Assembly (NCBI GenBank): GCA_035582835.1
Contig: JAYKAV010001300.1
Coordinates: 1,375,823 to 1,439,822 of the forward strand
DNA from: Phoebastria nigripes
Taxonomy: Eukaryota > Chordata > Aves > Procellariiformes > Diomedeidae
DNA: 64,000 bases
Direction of reading: 5' to 3'
A program made the position numbers and the translations under genes. Of this stretch, positions 51,435-64,000 are shown piece by piece. The number at the start of each line of letters is the position of its first letter. Position 1 is the first letter of the stretch. The notes under the pieces were generated by a model that saw only the letters and a list, made by a program, of their open reading frames with translations, was not told the origin of the DNA and ran no database searches.

Positions 51435-54400
51435 AAAGCTGGGGCCAAAATGGGAAACTGTTATTTAAATATTTTGTTTCAAAACACATTACTTTAGGCT
51501 GTACTCTCTCCTGCTGATTTGAGAAAGTCACATCATCTTTAATTCATATGGACCAAAGCAGCACGAGATAAATACTTCTTACTTTTACAGAAAACTTTAT
51601 GACTTGTGTCATTTCTGCCCTAACCTTGACAACACTTAAGAAGCATTTATAATAATATTTAAAACATTTCATGAATTCACAAATATGACATCTCCTCAGA
51701 AATGTGAAAAAGCAATCAGGGAAAACAGAGTGGAAATTAGAATATTTACCCGCTTTAAACCAAGCAAGTTCAGTGAGCAGCCAGAAGTGGTAAAATAGCC
51801 CATACTGGGGTTCAGCAGCCTTATGTTGCAGAATAGGGTGGGAAAATGGTTTCTAGAACATAGCAATGGTTAGAGTAACGAAAACCAGAAAACTATCAGT
51901 AAAAAAAGTATCTATGCTTAAAGATACTATAACAGTGCATNAAATTGCAAAAATAATTTCTAATTTGTTCTTTAAAAATAAAAATTGAACTCTTTAGAAT
52001 TTGTAATAAGTATGCATTTAGACAAATGTTAATGAACTTAAAAAATGCGTATCAGTCTAAAATGACTAATAGGAATGCCTGGTCTTGTTTACATCTGACT
52101 TCAGCACAACTCTGTTTAGATGGAAAAAGCCCCATTTGGTATGTGGAAATCAAGGGCACATATAGGAGCACACACATTTGCATGATGTACATGACTGCAT
52201 GCAATAATTTCCTAAAAATATTCAACTTTTCTGAGGGTATCCAGTTCAGCCAACACATACCTTTGCCGTCATTGAGCTCTCCAACTGTAATCAACACACA
52301 GTGCAAAATTTAATGATGCTGCACTCCAGAATCCTAACACACTATCTTGTCTGAAATATTTTATCTAGTTTAGGTAAAATAATCTATCTAAATTTGTCTG
52401 CAATACTTATACCATCTCCATTACTGGAACACCTGAGCNCCTCACTGTCTTTTAGTGTGGGCATCCATTAAGAAAAGCCATTTTTGTTTGCCGTTTATAG
52501 ACTGTGAACCTCAGAGCAGAGCTGCACAAGACATTTGGTGAGCTGCTCTCAAAGTCCTTTCCTACCAAAAGAGAAAAGGTGGAGCACAGCTTCCAAAAGC
52601 ATCTGACAAGTACCAAAGTTGTGTATGAAGGAGGAAAAAGTGAGCTTGCTTGCTTTTGTATGAAAGGCACAAGATCAGCTCAGCCACCCATAAAACCATA
52701 GCTTCCAACCCCATGCTGTTCCCAACCTTTAGATTCTTTGCTACCTACTGCAATCCCTTGCTCAGGGCGAGGAGTGCATGCAGCGTGTTGGAAGAGATTG
52801 GTGCATATGTATGGGTTTTCACCAACCTCAGCTTGCTGAAGGAGTCACCTAACCTAAGTAACCCGAGACACAGAGTTACTCTTCTCCAAGATCTGCAGGT
52901 GCTTTATGATGAGCTGCAGAGAGGTATCCCTCTTTGATCTTCATTTGGGATTAAGACTCTCTCCATCACCTCAGGACTCAGGTGTCCAGGTCTGCTGTTT
53001 GTCACAAGGTAGAGGCTGTGGTAATGGCTGCCCCATATTTAATGACTTCATGGTTAGCTGCCAAAGTCCACCATGTAGGCTTTCAGTCTTCTGCATACTT
53101 AACTCCTCACATATGCAAAGTCCGGCTTTTGACATGCCCAGAATACCTTTCCCTTTGAGTCGCANTATACAGGTTTTCTTCAGACAAATTATTTTTCCAC
53201 CCTGCAGAACCTGAGGATTTTGACCGTCTGAGCAGGAAGTCTGGATGACCCAAGTGGCACTGTAGATTTGGGATCAACTTGGAGCAAATGTGCTCAGAGT
53301 CCAGCGTGACTTGGATGTGCTGGATAGCACACAGATTAAATCTGACACATTCTGGGATTGCTGGGCTCACAGATGCACAGCCTGGTAGGTCTGCAGACAT
53401 TTTAAAGTTTATAGACAGAAATAGGGAGAATGTCATGTAAGATTATTTGAACCTGTATTCCTTATCTTCTAAGGAAGGTGTTCTAGCAATGAGTGACAGG
53501 TATTCAGGAGTGATCAGCGGCTCTCACTTTCAATGCTAGAAATAGTTGGGTTTGTATTGAAAAATTAACTAGTAACTGGACCAGAAAAAGGAAGGGAGGA
53601 AGCCAGAGGGGATGTTACTCTTTAGCCTGGTAGTAAGGGAAAATAAAAAGGGGGCAGTATGTCCGCCATGACCTGACTTTTTTTGTGTAAGAAAGCGTTA
53701 AGTAGATTTGCTTTGACACACAGTAGATTTGGCCACACAGGCGAGACAGGGGAGGAAACCGTTCTTTGTGGGTTTTTTATCAGGATTAGATATTGTGAGG
53801 CACACTCACAGATAGATCTTGTTTGAGCAGTTTTACTCATAATAATATAAACCTCCAATGAGCTAAGCAATGTTTTTTGAGGAGCTGTCCAGGCACCTTG
53901 CTCTTGCAAAAATAAATGTGAATAAGGGATGCACATATCCTGGTGGCTCTAGCCACTCACCTGAAAGCATAGATTTCTACAGCTGGGACAGAGCACTGAG
54001 CACTTGAATGCCAAACTGGCCCTTAAACAACAGAATTGAATCATGGAATCATGGATACATCTTCAGCTTTGTAGACAAAGAAATAAAAACCCAGCAATAA
54101 ACAAGAACAATTCAGATGGTGTAAGAAAAATATAATAAAATAACAAAATTTGTCAAGTGGCTGCTATCTTATTAAATTACATATTAACTGAGTTGGATAA
54201 CTGTCTGGATTCCCTGCAGATATACTTTGAGCATTTAAAGACAAAAGAAATGACACTTGAATTAGGTACTTATGATCTTAGCCACTGATCCATGAAAGCA
54301 ATGAAACACCTGCTCCAATCCATATTTATTTTAGCATAAACATAAGTATTTGTCTAAATATTATATTGAATGAAGATATTTTTCTAGAATGAGGCGTTGG

Positions 54401-55189
54401 CTTCCAGGGACACTTTGAAGCTGGCCAAAACTTCCAACTGTATTTGGTTGTATGTCGCTTCTAGATCTTTTCAGTTGAATCCTACATAGGAAACAAATTA
54501 CTGTTTAAGGAATAAAACGGAAAAAAGGAAAGTCAAAGAGAAACAGGTCAGGCCAATTATCCTTTTAGTTTTCCACAGTCATGTGAAAGTTGAGATGCAT
54601 ATATCTGTCCACCACATTCTGTGTATTTAGCAAAAACAGGGACCCCCAAGTCCTAAATCTAAGGAGGAAATTATAACAAGGATAAAGGGCATTTTTAGTC
54701 CCTTTTTTCTGTCACACTGCTTCTCTGTGAACTGACCATAAATTTCTGCCACGATAAGAACAGTTTGAAGACTAGGTTCCAGATCATATTTCAACCCCCT
54801 GATGAAACATCTCTGCAATTGGAACAGGTAAGTAGTTTTTAGGAAGGGGATTTAACATGTCATGCCGTATTCTTTTGGTTTGAACTTTTGGCTGAGATCT
54901 TCAAGTTTTATGCCACAGTCCTTTTAAGACATTTCTGTAAACTCATTTCACATATGAATCACTAAATGTTGGATTTTGAATTTGACTCTTCCCCCACCTT
55001 CTTTTATAGATAAGAAGTCTCAAGGCTCCTCAGCTACAAATTCAGTTTTGTCCTTCCAAAGATCCTTCAAGCAAATTCAATTTAGCAATGTAAGCAACAG
55101 GCCAGATTTGAAGGAGTCACCTGCTGGCAAGTGAGCACGACTTGGTGACGGGGATTGCTGAAGGGTCAGGAAGGACACAAGGAGTTGCA

Positions 55190-55259
55190 AACCGATATTT
55201 GGGAGTTGGACTTGATGGTTCTTAGCGGTCCCTTCCAACTTGAAATATTCTGTGATTTG
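55190..55259 (+). mobile_element. CR1 LINE 3' tail, short fragment
   Basis: The sequence reads gggagttggacttgatggtt, then cttagcggtcccttccaact, then tgaaatattctgtgatttg. This is the forward CR1 3' end including a decayed ATTCTATG-type tail, so the element lies on the plus strand, opposite to the other three CR1 pieces here. Only about 70 bp are clear. The preceding bases (caaggagttgcaaaccgat) may belong to it but are not diagnostic. Confidence 0.88.
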
Positions 55260-58200
55260 AGTGGTAATGGGAATGTAGTAAAATTTTGAGNCTCTTGATG
55301 TGGCAGGAAGGACTACAGATGAATGAGATGGAGTTGTAGTGTTATTGGGTAAATGAAAGGGATTTGGGGTCCACAGCAGGTGAGGAAGAAAGGTAGAGCT
55401 GGGGCTCTGCATGGAGGAAAGGGACTAGAGTGGGAAAAGGATAGAAGGGCATTGCTGGAATTACCTGATAAGAGAGGGGAGAAGAAAGCCCAGCTTGGGA
55501 ATTTCACCTTCATCTTCTATTGCTCGCTCTTCTCTTCTGTTGCTCTTCTTCGCTCATGATCCAAATAACCCCATTCCAGTCCCTTGCTTACTGCTTCTGT
55601 TGCCCCTGGGCCAGGGATGCAGTGCAGAGCAGAGGCTTCGGGATAATAAAGCAATAGCTGCCCTCATACCTGGTGCATGCTAGTGCCACCAGAGAGTGAG
55701 ACTGTAGGAGTACATCCATACTGACCTACATGTCCTCCAACACAGGCAGGACAGCCTTTCCCCGCTACAGCCTGCCTCCTAAACCGGTGCCTATGTTTCC
55801 TATGCTGTTTGCTGGCTCTGCTCCAGACGTAAGCTCCAGCTTCCACAAATAGATCCACCACAATCAGTGTGACTACTCATGTGAGTAATGGCTCACAGCT
55901 GGATGCAAACAGAGTCATGAGCTCCCTACATTTTTAGGGTTTGAATTTTAGTAGTTTTCTTTTTCTTTTTTTTTTTTTCCTGAGAAATTGCTTTTCCTAA
56001 GCTCCTCTACATTTAAGATCACAATGATCAGCACAATAAAACAAATTAAAAGGAATCTTATTAAGTGAAGTTATCCCAATGCTGCTGCAACTCAGCTTTT
56101 TTTGTTGTTGTTCTATCAAGCTCTTTTGCTGATATGGTCTTTAAGAACACTGAATGACTCTCCTGTGATTTCAAAGCATTCCCAATTCTACTAAATCCAA
56201 TTGAGGTGTTCAGAGTTTATCAGTTCAGACATCTTTTGTGAGATCACACTGAATTCATTTTTCACCAGATATCCCATTGCTGGTAGTANGTGGGTTCAGG
56301 TATATAAGTATTAGTCCGTAATGACAATGCCCTCGTCAAAAGTGACTAGAAGAAATTGATGCTATTTTCTTAGATTCTTTTATTTTAATAAATCTAAAGG
56401 AAAGCCAAAAAAAAAGAGAAATCTCAGGAGAAAAGAGGGGGATTTTTTGCTGAGGAGTTGATTTTTAAATGCTTGTGACTACAGTAGGACACACTTTCAA
56501 AAAGTGTTCAGTGTCCAGTCATTACTTCTGCAAAAATGATGTCTGGATCTTTGGAGAATTTAAACAGCGTGCCACTGGCTACTTTACTGATGCCTTGAAA
56601 TGCTTTAGTCTCTCTTGAAAGCTTGACTCTGCAAACAGGCAATACTGTCTTCTAAAAATCCTTGTACTTCCTAGCAGATGTCACAAAACTTTTGCCTCAG
56701 AAGGATGTGGCAAAGAACTTCCTCACCAATCCTTAAAAAAGCGANTATCTATATTAAATCTATTTGAGCTGAAATCTAGCTGAAAATATATAAAAAAAGT
56801 CTTATTCTTTATTGAATTTCTTCTTAAATTCTTTATACAAACATATTGCTTTGTGATTTACTTCTACGTAATTATCTCTCCATTGTCCTTTCCCTCTAGC
56901 TATCTCTGTACAGCCTCCTTTCCCTGACAGATACCTCTGCCTCTGGGTTGTATCGCTGGTCATTCCTCGTTATTCCTACTGCTAAGCCTGTTTTTTCCTT
57001 TGCAATAACTAAAATTCCTCGTCCCACTTTCCCTGCTCATCTCCTGTCCCTGCCTCCAGGCCAAGTTCATCTTCCTTTCTTGCTGCAGCTATAGCAAGGT
57101 CATACTCCTTTTTTCATGCTGTCCCTCTCACCCCATTCAGTTCATATACTCTGCCCTCACATCTCTATAAAACTCTTCCTCTGACCAGGACTGACCTCCT
57201 CTTCCCTTATAGTCTCTACTACAACTGAAGTTCAGTGAAGGACAAATATCTCCAAAAAAGAAGGCGAGTTAAGAAAGCTACAAAGGCTGCACAGGACATT
57301 CCCACTCCAATTTGCAACATTAATGAGCATTTTTGCTAGTGTCTCCTATTTCAGTGACTCCCTATTTCTGCCCCAAATCTGTTTCTGAAATCAGAACTTC
57401 TATTTGTAAAATTTTTAGCACTGAAGTCCACATGAACAATTGCATATGAAATTTTAAGTCAATAAAGCTATAAAACCTGAAAAGCATAGACACATTTTTT
57501 CAGCTATATTCTCTTGCCATAGATGTCTAAGCAAGTGGACTTTCTGGAAAAACATTTATAAGATGGTGACTTTTAGGCCAATGAGGCAGAAAGATGACTA
57601 TTTGCAAATCTTGCACCTATCTGAAGAGGAAACAACTTTGAAGAGAGGTGTGTCCATCTAGCTGGAGGCAGAGGCATGCCATGTGTTTTAAATCTGCATT
57701 TACAACACATAGCAGTCTTGCAACATAATGAATAGGTAAGGGTAGGCACATTGGCAAGATAATATCTTCCTTCTTCCAGAGTTTGTCTGTACATATTAGG
57801 ACTGTATTTTTGATGAAGTGATAAGGAAGCACAAGCTGCAAATATCTGCTCACTGCCTTAGCTGAAAATAACTTCACTTACCACTGTTGGGAGCACCTCA
57901 AAAAACCACACTGAGAATATTAACACACACATGCAAACATCAATTGTACTTGTAAACTTACGTCATTTTCTCTAGGCTGTTGGTTTTTTCTTCATTTTGT
58001 TCAGACACAGCAAATAGATGTGTCAGCTTTTTGTTGGTTCAGTAACAGAGAAAAATCTCTAGAATCCGATTATCCCAATTTGTATATAGTCTGCAGTTAT
58101 TTAAAAATAAGTAGTCTGGAGATTTAGCTTTGCTTCAGAAATCAAAGTAATCTTATTGTTCCCCAATAAGTATGGCATGAGTCACTCCACTGCAATAGTC

Positions 58201-60127
58201 CCTCCACATTCCAGTCTTAATTGTCTCCAAATTAAGAAAAGCGTTAGATGCATCTTACTGTGAGAAAATGAATATTTCTGATCCCTGCTGCTAAATAACA
58301 TGGCAGAGAATTCCTCTGAATGTACACCAGATCAGCTAGCTAATATGAAAACTGTCCCTTGAATGCATTATTCAATCATTTTTCATTTCAGCAATTATTT
58401 ATAATTTGTTAAACCCGGAGACTAATTTCACAAACAAAAAGTGAATGTTACTTCTTTATCAAGAGGGGTCCCTGTGAGCTCCCAGCCTTTCTTAGCTCTT
58501 GACAGAAACTTGATTGTAATAATGAAGCATTATAGCTACAGCTCTGTTAAAAAACACTGCTTTTGTTTTTGAACTAAGTTGTGACTATTGCCTCCCATTT
58601 GAATCAATTTTACGCAAGCCTCACAACAATTTTTTACTCTGTGATTATTTATTACGCATTATTACCTGAGTGCTCAGTGACTCCCATCACTGTGGAGGAC
58701 TCATCCTGCTCAGAGCGATATACAAATTGATGGGCAAACAGCCTTTGCTCCAAAGCATTTGCAGTCAAGGGTCAAAAACATGCCGTGTGTGGTAACAAGA
58801 GGAGCTCCACCACCCACCCACGCAGCACCCAAGGGGGACATCAAGGCCAAGGGTGATGGTACAACCCTGCCAGTGACAAGTGCTCTAGGTTTGATCCAGA
58901 AGAGTGCAGAGGCACAAGTATTTACATTGAGCACCAAAGTAGCCCATTTACACCAGCACCTAATAGTTAGGCAAGTGGTTAGGCAAGGCAAGCAAGCCTA
59001 GCAAGTATAACTCACCTCACTGGGAGCAGGATCTCCACCTCCACACGTGCACAAGATCAGACTCGGATGCATAAAGGTTTTCACTTGTTTAAATGGTTGC
59101 AGGAGGGAGACCTAGATCTTTATGCAAATACTTCCCCTCACTTCAAAGAACCCTATTTTTGACAGGTTTTAAGGAAAAGACATGTTTGTCTTATATTAAT
59201 GCCGTTTCTGCCTCAGTAAATCAATGTAGTTTAGGAAACATCTTATTAAAAATGGGTTCTGTTTTTGAATATCTAAGAAACTCTGCCTAACAAACTTGAG
59301 CTATATGTGGTTTCTTGTTTTCTTAGCTTATTCTGCATTATCTAACCTACAAAACATTTCAGAAAGAGTGGTAGAAAAATAATTTTGACTACTGCCTGCA
59401 TTATCTCGAACACATGAAATTTAACCAGCAGAGCTTGAATTCAATGAAAAAAATACATATTAAAAATAGCGAGCGTAGAAAATTGAATTGAATTAGGATT
59501 CTCCTACCACCTGGGAAAGCATGTGGAAAATGTTTTATTGCACAGGACAGTCCAGACAATATTGACCAAACCCCTCTTGACTTCCTCTAAAACATTTGTT
59601 GCATTAAAAACAACCCCTAGGAGCAGTGATTTATTTTTGAATTCCCTGGGTGTGCAGAGAGACACAAAGGTCCTAAATCTGCTGACTAAGATAAATTACA
59701 GGTTGGAATATATTTAACAAATGATAATGCAAAATGCAGGAAAATATACAGAGAAACAGCAGATAGCAGTGGAACGGAGTACATGACCTGCCTGAGAAGT
59801 TACTACACACAGCCAAAGAGCAGATATAACTGCAGATGAATTCCCTCAGCTTTCAATCCGTACAGAAATAAGCTACTATTAAGAGAACACATATTTCTCC
59901 CTGTGAGTGAATCCTTCAACTGCTTAGCAAACATGACTGGGAAACTGCTACTGCAGTAGGAGAAACAAACTTTTTTTTGAAGCAGAGGAAAGGTTAGGAG
60001 AAAGGAATGTGCTGAAATTAATTTAATGGGTTAAGCTTCCAAGGCAAAAAAAAGCAGGAAATAAAAAAAATATAAGCAAGTGATTATTAATAGCCACACC
60101 TCCTGCTACTATGGCTGCCTGCTGCAC
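55260..60127. other. Unique DNA with a pyrimidine-biased tract, no gene seen
   Basis: No gene is recognised. The stretch at 56870-57235 is strongly C+T rich on the plus strand. Open frames near 55.3-55.5 and 58.7-59.0 kb lie in moderately GC-rich sequence, and their translations show no known domain. Confidence 0.5.
56870..57235. other. Strand-asymmetric pyrimidine-rich tract
   Basis: For about 365 bases the plus strand is dominated by ccttt, ctcc, tccct and cctct words with few purine runs (examples: tgtcctttccctctagctat, ctcatctcctgtccctgcct). It is not a simple tandem repeat. Such tracts can be old CT-rich satellites or parts of decayed elements. No reading frame or terminal repeats were seen. 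Confidence 0.6.
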
Positions 60128-60236
60128 AGTGCCTTGTTTCACGCTTTGAAGCATCTGGTGTTGGCCAGAATTTGAGTTAGGACACAAGACTCAATGGACC
60201 AGTGGTCTAATAGGGCATGGCAATTCCTGCGGTCTT
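60128..60236 (+). mobile_element. Ancient CR1/L3-type retroposon 3' end
   Basis: The segment gaagcatctggtgttggcc, then ggacacaagactcaatggac, then cagtggtctaatagggcatg and gcaattcctg follows a widely repeated sauropsid sequence as I know it: 'gaagcatctggcactggcc', then 'ggatactgggctagatggac', then 'cattggtctgacccagtatg', then 'gcaattctta'. That sequence is the 3' end of old CR1/L3-lineage elements and SINEs that share their tails. The orientation is plus. The 5' boundary is vague, and the usual terminal simple repeat is not evident. Confidence 0.7.
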
Positions 60237-60267
60237 GTTTTGTAGACAGGTGCAGTCAAACCTGGTN

Positions 60268-60293
60268 TTGGTTTGTTTGTTTGTTTGTTTTTT
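60268..60293. repeat. (TTTG)n microsatellite
   Basis: Several uninterrupted gttt units end in a T run, just downstream of the old retroposon tail at 60128-60236. An ambiguous base lies at about 60267. It could have grown from that element's tail. Confidence 0.75.
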
Positions 60294-60903
60294 AAATCTC
60301 CTCCCCTGTTTCTCTCTGCACATAATGACTGAAAAAGCATCTCATCAAGCTGTCACTGCAAGCCTCTGGCAGACCAGGTCCTACCTTGGGCCAGGGCTCA
60401 GCAGCCAAGTAGCAAGTACAGAGCTACAAGAGCAGCTCATGGAGCAATGCAGGTGAGAGAAAACAGAACCTGCCACCGCCTTGCACCCACCTGCCTTCAA
60501 TCTTCTCACTTCCTCTGCTTCCAGGCACTCAAGAGAGGAATGAGATGCACCAAAGCATCCCTCTGTCCGCTCAAGAAAGCAGCTAAGCAAAGACCTTGGA
60601 GTTAATATCAGACAACTCCAAGCTGAAAATTGACATAGAGAATTAAGAGGGGATATTGGAAGGGGAACTTGTCATTCGTAGCTAGGAAATAATAAAAAAA
60701 AAAATCCTGTTTACAAATTAACCATCTTCTACTGAGACTCCTTCACATGTTTATTGTTGCATTGTTTGTACAGCACTACCACAGTGTGGTGCACAAACAC
60801 TAGAGATGGAAATCATTCCACAGAGGATTTAAGGAATTGTTCCAGAATACAGAGCTCAATTCATCTCCACAGAATCCATGATAAGGTAGGAATAACACCA
60901 TTT

Positions 60904-60920
60904 AAAAAAAAAAAAAAAAA
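60904..60920. repeat. Poly-A run (17 A)
   Basis: Uninterrupted run of 17 A followed by gagacatgaa. No retroposed gene body is recognised upstream and no flanking duplication was found. Confidence 0.8.
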
Positions 60921-63826
60921 GAGACATGAATATAATTTTATCTCCAAGTGAGAACTGACTTCACCAGCTGGNCTGAAAGGAAAAGGGAGGACACAACTAA
61001 TTCCATGATGAGCAGATCTTTCCAGAGACAGGTTTCACTATCCCTCTGTTACCAGAATAGTCCTAATTCTGCATATGACTTAAACCCCTATTCCCTGTGC
61101 CAACAGGGTCTTACCATTTTCCTTCTTTAGAAAGCCAGCCTCAGCACTTCTCCTAAGCTCTGGATTTACTTAGAGAAGAGGCCAGCAGGGCAATCAACTG
61201 TTGACCTGATGCTGTGAATTTTCCTTCATAGAAGCAAGGACTCCAGTTTTGCTCCTGGACGAGTTTTCACAAAATAGGACTTTTATCTTTGAGATCTGAT
61301 AATCCATCTAAGTCTTGGCTGAATTGGGGAACTGTTTCAGAAGTAAGTGGAAGCAGGACTGAGACACAACAGGATCATATACTCTTGCTTGCCTGGAAAA
61401 TCAGGTCTAAATCCTGAGACTTCAAGCAAAATAAATATTCTGAAATAGAATTATTTAGCTAAATAAAAATGTATTGATTTCTTCACTCATTTTTCTGGTT
61501 TTGTAACTTTAACAGAATATATGAGCTGTTTTCTCACCCTGGGAAGGTCTGCTTCTGCCAAGAAAATGCAGATGAGGAAGGGCTTCCAGACAGCTCATCA
61601 AGAAAAAAAATCTCCAAAATCTACCCTCTATAACTAGCTGGATATTGCCACTGACTCATAGGAATGTGTTCCATTAACCCTCCTTTTCTGTCTTTCACCA
61701 GCTCATGTACTGGTTTACTGTTCTAAAAGAACTACTATTTTTACCTAATTAAAGTTCAGTGGGGTCCCCATTTAGATAAGAGTCTATCGCTATCGTCAGA
61801 TAGGAACGTTCACTCCCACCACACAATTCATATTTGCAAGGCTATTCACNCACCCACCCATTGGACTGCTAGCTGTGCAGCCTGCCACAAAAACATATAT
61901 CACAATTTCTTACATGTTGTGTGCTGTAATAACCTACAGCACTTCTGAAACACAACAGTCACAGAAACTCTCCTGGTACCCATCCCAGGACAGCAGCTCT
62001 ACCACTGTGACATGTAAGTATACAGAAACATTAAAGGGCAAGCTACCCCCCACGTAATGCCTTGGTTCTGGCACACAGCTGCATTTAGCAGAGCATTTAG
62101 TCATACTTACCTCTCAGCACTAAATGTTTTGCGGTATAGGCCCCTCACATTGCTCCGCTTAAGCTGGGCTTAATATAGGCAGTCATATCTCAGAAGTCAG
62201 AAGGGTATCCTGCCAGTGACATTAAGTTTTGCTTTTCAGGGACATGACTAACAGCAATGTCTACCAACTCTTGACTGTGCAACGCACAGTGGTGATGCTG
62301 TAGTCCACCTACAGCCTCCAAACAGATTTGTCAGGGTGCCTGGCAAATACAGCAGACACAAGTTGAGGTCTGTATGGGGAAAGAGAGGAAAATGTGCAAG
62401 GATGCAAGGTCTGTCCTTGGACCACAGTAAGTTCTTCCAGGGCTGCCACTTGGTGAGACCTTTCGGGGGGGGTTAAAAATCCTGTATTTCAAACCATGTC
62501 TCAGTTTTGGAAGATGCAGAGAACAGGTCACTCACTGTTACTCAGGATGACTGTAAGAGCACTACATGCTCAGATGTAATCTACAGAAAAGCAGCTGGCC
62601 TGCTAAAGATGTGATACCTGAAAGTAACAAGTTTAAGAAAAGCAACTGCAATACTCCAGAAAATTCTGAGCAACAAGAAAAAACGAGAGGTCTGCAGTGA
62701 GATTGCTCCTGTTTGGTTTTTTTTTAATTGAGCTGTACAGCCAACCAGATTTCTCTGCTACCCTTGTCTTGTTTATAGATGAGCCATCTTTGTGCTGCCA
62801 CTGCTCTCAGCTCCTTCCTTCCCTGTCTGGGGCATTTCTTTCATCCTTGCCAATATCTGCTATAAGGTCTGACAAGTCCCAACAATTGATCGAATAACAG
62901 ATTGTGAAAAATAATCCACAGCCAAGAGAAGATGCTAAAAACTTCTTCCGTTTTACTTTTTCCTCCTCTTTTCTTCAAGCAATGTTAACCCAACACCTAC
63001 ACCAAGGCTTCTTGTGCTTTATCCAAAAGACCAGATCCTGTCTACCTTTAGCAACGTGCTAAAGGAACGCTCATTATTTGTTGGATATGACATAGCATTT
63101 CCTACATTCCTGATGCAGTCTTTGTTCTATCCTGACATCTTATTTTAAAGAATTTTGCTATCTTAAAGGATTATAATTGGTACATGCTGTCCTTTCAAAA
63201 AGGATTTTTTAAAAAAGAAAATTAAAAAAATGCCTGAAACATCATTTATGCTCCTTATGCTTTTAAAAAGCTCAACAAAGTTCACATTTACCAGACAGTT
63301 AAGAAATATTTATATTTGTTTTATTTTCCCTCAGCAGCAAACCACTAATGCCTTATGACACCTTTATTACAGCATTGTCCTGTGAACTGCTCCTTTCAGT
63401 TCTTTGATCATGAGCCAGAGCAGAGCCTCACTGTGTCACCTTAGTGTCACTGCAAGTCGTTCTTCTAGGGCGGGCTGGCGATCTTTTGCTCTTATGCACA
63501 TTTACTAACTTGTCTTCACTGAAAAAAACTATTTAAAAGCCTTGCCATCAGTTGGGTGGGTTTCTTTTGTTTGTTTTCTTTGCTGGTTGTCTTTTGCTTT
63601 TTTTTTCTTTTGTTGTATNCTACTCTTTAATAACAAGAAAGGTAAGTTTGATTGATGCCCTTTTACAGGGTGCTAAAGCATAAGTTAGCACTCTTCTGTG
63701 TATGTAGAACTACATCTCTGCCAAGAGCAGCCGAATTTACTTCTGGAACAAACTTCCAGAAGCTTTATTAGTCAACAGTACTGCATTTTTAATTGTGCTG
63801 TGCGCTTTGGGTGCTCACACTGGCAG

Positions 63827-64000
63827 TCATAGAATCATAGAATCATTAAGGTTGGAAAAGACCTCTAAGGTCATCGAGTCCAACCGTCAACCCAACACCT
63901 CCACTCCCACTAAACCATGTCCCTAAGCGCCTCATCTACATGTCTTTTAAATACCTCCAGGGATGGTGACTCCACCACTTCCCTGGGCAGCCTGTTCCAA
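63827..64000 (-). mobile_element. CR1 LINE 3' end, youngest copy, runs off the window
   Basis: The plus strand begins with three tandem copies of the reversed tail (tcatagaatcatagaatcat). It goes on with 'aaggttggaaaagacctcta', 'ggtcatcgagtccaaccgtc', 'ctaaaccatgtccctaagcg', 'tacctccagggatggtgact' and 'ccctgggcagcctgttccaa'. The match to an avian CR1 3' region is unbroken by eye, including the intact tail repeat, so this is the least diverged CR1 here. The element lies on the minus strand. Its 5' part continues beyond base 64000, so full length cannot be judged. Confidence 0.96.

Larger units (their letters stand above)
47431..55189. other. AT-rich unique DNA, no gene seen
   Basis: No gene is recognised. 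It holds an 18-bp tandem duplication (48.2 kb), a repeat fragment with a sauropsid-type core (48.28 kb) and a TA/TG/CA microsatellite (51.3 kb). The stretch around 49.9-50.7 kb is less AT-rich and could be an unidentified old element, but no terminal repeats or protein motifs are visible. Confidence 0.5.
60237..63826. other. AT-rich unique DNA, no gene seen
   Basis: No gene or clear mobile element. It contains a TTTG microsatellite and a 17-A run. A 12-codon lysine-rich end of a chance frame near 60.92 kb comes from the A run. Confidence 0.55.

Noticed and set aside
54036..54060. Possible CR1 tail (gaatcatggaatcatgg)
   Set aside because: The repeated word resembles a CR1 tail, but the sequence beyond it does not follow CR1, so it may be coincidence.

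Overview
The window looks like bird (sauropsid) nuclear DNA from a gene-poor, AT-rich region. The main evidence is CR1 LINE tails. Three lie on the minus strand (3359-3624, 7062-7455, and 63827 to the window end) and one short tail lies on the plus strand (55190-55259). The youngest keeps the CR1 3' repeat of the ATTCTATG type. Retroposon density is low, with no Alu, B1 or mammalian-type L1 tails, and this fits a bird better than a mammal or squamate. Isolated single N bases are scattered through the sequence and look like ambiguous consensus calls.

I found no credible host gene. The longest open frames are about 145-151 codons, roughly what chance gives in 64 kb. None shows a recognisable domain, and none sits in a convincing multi-exon arrangement. 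I see no rRNA, tRNA, CRISPR array or bacterial-type operon. The region is best read as intergenic or as the inside of a very long intron.

Layout: 1-13.9 kb is AT-rich unique DNA with two CR1 tails (about 3.4 and 7.1 kb). At 13.9-14.3 kb there is a small GC-rich block. From 14.3 to 33.4 kb there is AT-rich DNA with short tandem duplications and three fragments sharing a 'gacttcaatgggg'-like core that I associate with old sauropsid repeats. At 33.43-33.89 kb there is a decayed reverse transcriptase of the L1/Tx1 type. At 35.5-36.5 kb there is a second GC-richer block. At 45.4-47.4 kb there is a dead hAT DNA transposon with a recognisable 5' terminus and most of a transposase spread over several frames. 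At 55.2 kb there is a CR1 tail, at 56.9-57.2 kb a strongly pyrimidine-biased strand, at 60.13-60.24 kb an old CR1/L3-type retroposon tail, and at 63.8 kb a younger CR1 that runs off the end.

The most interesting content is palaeogenomic. The hAT and L1-like relics are invisible as ORFs but become clear when the three forward frames are read together. Nothing indicates a working new system: every mobile-element protein here carries stops and frameshifts.
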